Source: Streptomyces sp. Root1304
GTDB taxonomy: Bacteria; Actinomycetota; Actinomycetes; Streptomycetales; Streptomycetaceae
Direction of reading: 5' to 3'
Assembly (NCBI RefSeq): GCF_001426405.1
Contig: NZ_LMEP01000024.1
Location: forward strand, 104,678-168,677
Length of the DNA stretch: 64,000 nucleotides
How positions within the stretch are numbered: the stretch's first letter is position 1; each line of letters opens with the position of its first letter. A program made the position numbers and the translations under genes. Of the stretch, positions 60,978 through 64,000 are shown one piece after another. The notes beneath the pieces are model-generated. The model saw nothing but the letters and a program-made list of their open reading frames with translations, searched no databases and was not told the origin of the DNA.

Positions 60978-61780
60978 GTCCCTTCCCCTACCGCCTGGTC
61001 GCGACGGATCTCGACGGCACGCTGCTGCGCGCCGACGAGTCCGTCTCGGACCGTACGCGGGACGCGCTCGCCGCCGTCACGGCGGCGGGCGCCGCGCACA
61101 TCGTCGTCACCGGCCGGGCGGTGCCCTGGACCCGGCACATCCTGGACGACCTCGGCTACGAGGGCATCGCGGTGTGCGGGCAGGGCGCGCAGGTCTACCA
61201 CGCGGGCGAGCACCGGCTGCTCACCTCGCTGACCCTGGACCGGCAGCTGGCCGGGCTCGCCCTCTCCAAGATCGAGGCGGAGGTGGGCCCGCTGGCGCTC
61301 GCCGCGAGCCGTGACGGTCTGGAGGGCGAGGTCCTGATCGGCCCCGGCTACCAGGCCCAGGAGGGCCCGCTGCCGTACGTGCCGTACGAGGACCCGGCGG
61401 AGGTGTGGTCGGCACCGCTGACCAAGCTCTACATCCAGCACCCGACGCTCAGCGACGACGAGCTGGCCCGGGCCGCCCGGGAGACCGTCGGCGGCCTGGT
61501 GGACATCGTCATGGCCGGTCCCGGCGTCGTGGAGATCCTTCCGCTCGGTCTGAGCAAGGCGACGGGCCTGTCGCTCGCGGCGCGCCGGCTGGGCGTGAAG
61601 GCCGCGGAGACGATCGCGTTCGGCGACATGCCGAACGACATCCCGATGTTCGGCTGGGCGGCCCACGGCGTGGCCATGGGCAACGCGCACGCCGAGCTGC
61701 GGGCGGTGGCGGACGAGGTGACCGCCTCCAACGAGGAGGACGGCATCGCCGTCGTCCTGGAGCGCCTGCTGACGGTCTGA
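60974..61780 (+). CDS. HAD-family (Cof-type) phosphatase
   Basis: A 268-residue HAD hydrolase with a C2 cap. Motif I is LVATDLDGTLLRADE, motif II VVTGR, motif III Lys in LSKATGLS and motif IV FGDMPNDIPMF. Probably dephosphorylates small sugar or nucleotide phosphates in the cytoplasm. GTG at 60974 overlaps the serS stop by four bases, so it is translated from the same mRNA; the pairing is conserved in Streptomyces, as I recall it. Confidence 0.92.
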   Translation: MSPFPYRLVATDLDGTLLRADESVSDRTRDALAAVTAAGAAHIVVTGRAVPWTRHILDDLGYEGIAVCGQGAQVYHAGEHRLLTSLTLDRQLAGLALSKIEAEVGPLALAASRDGLEGEVLIGPGYQAQEGPLPYVPYEDPAEVWSAPLTKLYIQHPTLSDDELARAARETVGGLVDIVMAGPGVVEILPLGLSKATGLSLAARRLGVKAAETIAFGDMPNDIPMFGWAAHGVAMGNAHAELRAVADEVTASNEEDGIAVVLERLLTV

Positions 61781-61835
61781 CCCGCCGTCGGGAGATGACC
61801 CGACCCGCCTTCGGGAAGGGATCGGTAAAGGAGAA

Positions 61836-61881
61836 GGGGCGGCCCGCGCGGACACGTCCGCGCGCTCGAAGTGGCCGCCCC
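61836..61881. terminator. Bidirectional terminator with nested stem
   Basis: Outer stem GGGGCGGCC/GGCCGCCCC (61836-61844, 61873-61881) encloses CGCGCGGAC-AC-GTCCGCGCG (61845-61864). It lies between the convergent HAD and rhomboid-like genes. Confidence 0.65.
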
Positions 61882-61915
61882 TCCTTCCGGGGGATCCCCC
61901 GTGCCCCCCGTACAA

Positions 61916-62593
61916 CTAGTGTGCGGCGGGCCCCCGTTCGCGGTCGAACGGTTTTCCGCGGGTGAGCGGGTAGCAGGCCAGGCCGATCGCGAGCGAGATC
62001 AGGTGCCCGAGGTCGGTGTACGTGCGGTCGGCGGCGAACGGTACGAGGAAGAAGGCCAGGACCGCCGCGAGGTAGAGCCAGCGCCAGGGGCGGGCCAGCC
62101 GGTAGGTGAGGATGCCCGCGGAGGCGGCGAGCCCGTAACTCACCCCGATGTCGACGACGTGCGCCATGCTGCGCGGCACGTCGTGGAGGCGGATCGCCAC
62201 CAGGACGACCTGCTGGCTGACGAGGGTCGCCGCGATGTGCGCCGTGGCGACGGTGAAGAGCCATTTCACGGTGCCGAGCCAGCGTTCCACGGGGGCGTGG
62301 AGCAGCTCGAAGAGGACCGCGTACAGCAGGAGGTCCGCCGGGTCCTCGATCCAGAACGCGCTGCCGAGCAGGGCCCGGAGCGGGTGGTGCGCGAGCTGGT
62401 GGAGGTTGCTGCTGTTGCGGTGGAGCAGATAGGTGTCCAGGCCCTCGGGGGACAGCGCGATGACGAGGCTGGTGATCGCGATGACGAGGAGCCAGAGATG
62501 CGTACCGGGTGACGAACGCACCCACGACCTGATCGGTCGGGACGGTTCGCCACCCGGCGGCGGTCCGCTGTTTCCACTGGCTTCGGTCGGCAC
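61916..62593 (-). CDS. Rhomboid-like integral membrane protein
   Basis: A 225-residue, six-segment membrane protein of the rhomboid-like group. Two spots fit the rhomboid active site: Ser in VDIGVSYGLAA (GVSYG where GxSG is usual) and His in TDLGHLISLAIG. The loop-1 WR motif and extra residues are less clear, so it may be an active protease or a pseudoprotease. ATG at 62593 follows AAAGG. Confidence 0.75.
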   Translation of the reverse strand: MPTEASGNSGPPPGGEPSRPIRSWVRSSPGTHLWLLVIAITSLVIALSPEGLDTYLLHRNSSNLHQLAHHPLRALLGSAFWIEDPADLLLYAVLFELLHAPVERWLGTVKWLFTVATAHIAATLVSQQVVLVAIRLHDVPRSMAHVVDIGVSYGLAASAGILTYRLARPWRWLYLAAVLAFFLVPFAADRTYTDLGHLISLAIGLACYPLTRGKPFDRERGPAAH

Positions 62594-62628
62594 CTTTCAG
62601 TGCCTATCACCCGAAGCTGGGAGAAACC

Positions 62629-64000
<1,372 letters not shown>

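Overview
This window is a core segment of a Streptomyces chromosome. The DNA is very GC-rich, GTG starts and four-base ATGA/GTGA gene overlaps are common, and the genes include two adjacent SigB-type sporulation sigma factors, a NepA-like spore-wall protein, a Streptomyces subtilisin-inhibitor homologue and a Tat-exported DyP peroxidase in a copper operon. From memory, the gene order follows the S. coelicolor segment from the sigF/sigN pair to serS, which lies close to oriC. A perfect parS palindrome (19896-19909), a near-perfect one (57019-57040) and a dense DnaA-box cluster (59218-59564) fit that position. There are no rRNA genes, IS elements, CRISPR arrays or convincing prophage.

Layout. 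1-5.1 kb: tadA with its partner gene, tRNA-Ser(CGA), a 54-residue membrane peptide gene, a Dabb protein, sigF, sigN and a lipoprotein. 5.1-13.7 kb: an accessory block of regulator/effector pairs (TetR with an alpha/beta hydrolase, TetR with an SDR, MarR with an MFS pump, TetR with a second MFS pump), several with recognisable operators and leaderless promoters. 13.7-23.7 kb: a GT39/GT2-GtrA glycosyltransferase pair, an OmpR-type two-component system, an amidohydrolase, a monooxygenase, a DUF2797 protein, a BRO-N protein and a PH-like protein. 23.8-31.5 kb: tRNA-Arg(ACG), tRNA-Ser(GCT), an SSI-like inhibitor, a 1316-residue PAS/degenerate-kinase/receiver protein, an acyl-CoA ligase and a SigE-family ECF sigma factor.

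31.6-38.4 kb: a DUF1906 protein, then a tightly coupled five-gene operon (acyl-CoA dehydrogenase, MaoC-DUF35, acyl-CoA dehydrogenase, MaoC, Ltp2-like thiolase) matching the mycobacterial steroid side-chain module, then the nepA homologue. 38.8-51.7 kb: macro-domain protein, MT0933-type antitoxin, tRNA-Ser(TGA), MHYT protein, HtrA protease, glycerophosphodiesterase, two RsbW-like ATPases, a SEC-C protein, a primase-polymerase-like protein, a SpoIIE-type phosphatase with an altered motif, and aminopeptidase P. 51.8-58.1 kb: a copper-handling operon (YcnI, Sco, PCuAC, CopCD, DtpA-like DyP). 58.2-64 kb: pheA, the DnaA-box region, serS with a HAD phosphatase, a rhomboid-like protein and the 3' part of lpdA, which runs off the right edge.

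The genes link up in several ways. SigN and NepA are known partners in S. coelicolor aerial hyphae. The copper genes supply an export pathway tied to morphogenesis. RsbW-like ATPases and a SpoIIE-type protein are candidate partners for SigB-type sigma factors. TadA, its only known tRNA substrate tRNA-Arg(ACG), three tRNA-Ser genes and serS all fall in the window. Short tandem duplications are unusually frequent, both between genes and inside proteins as low-complexity linkers.
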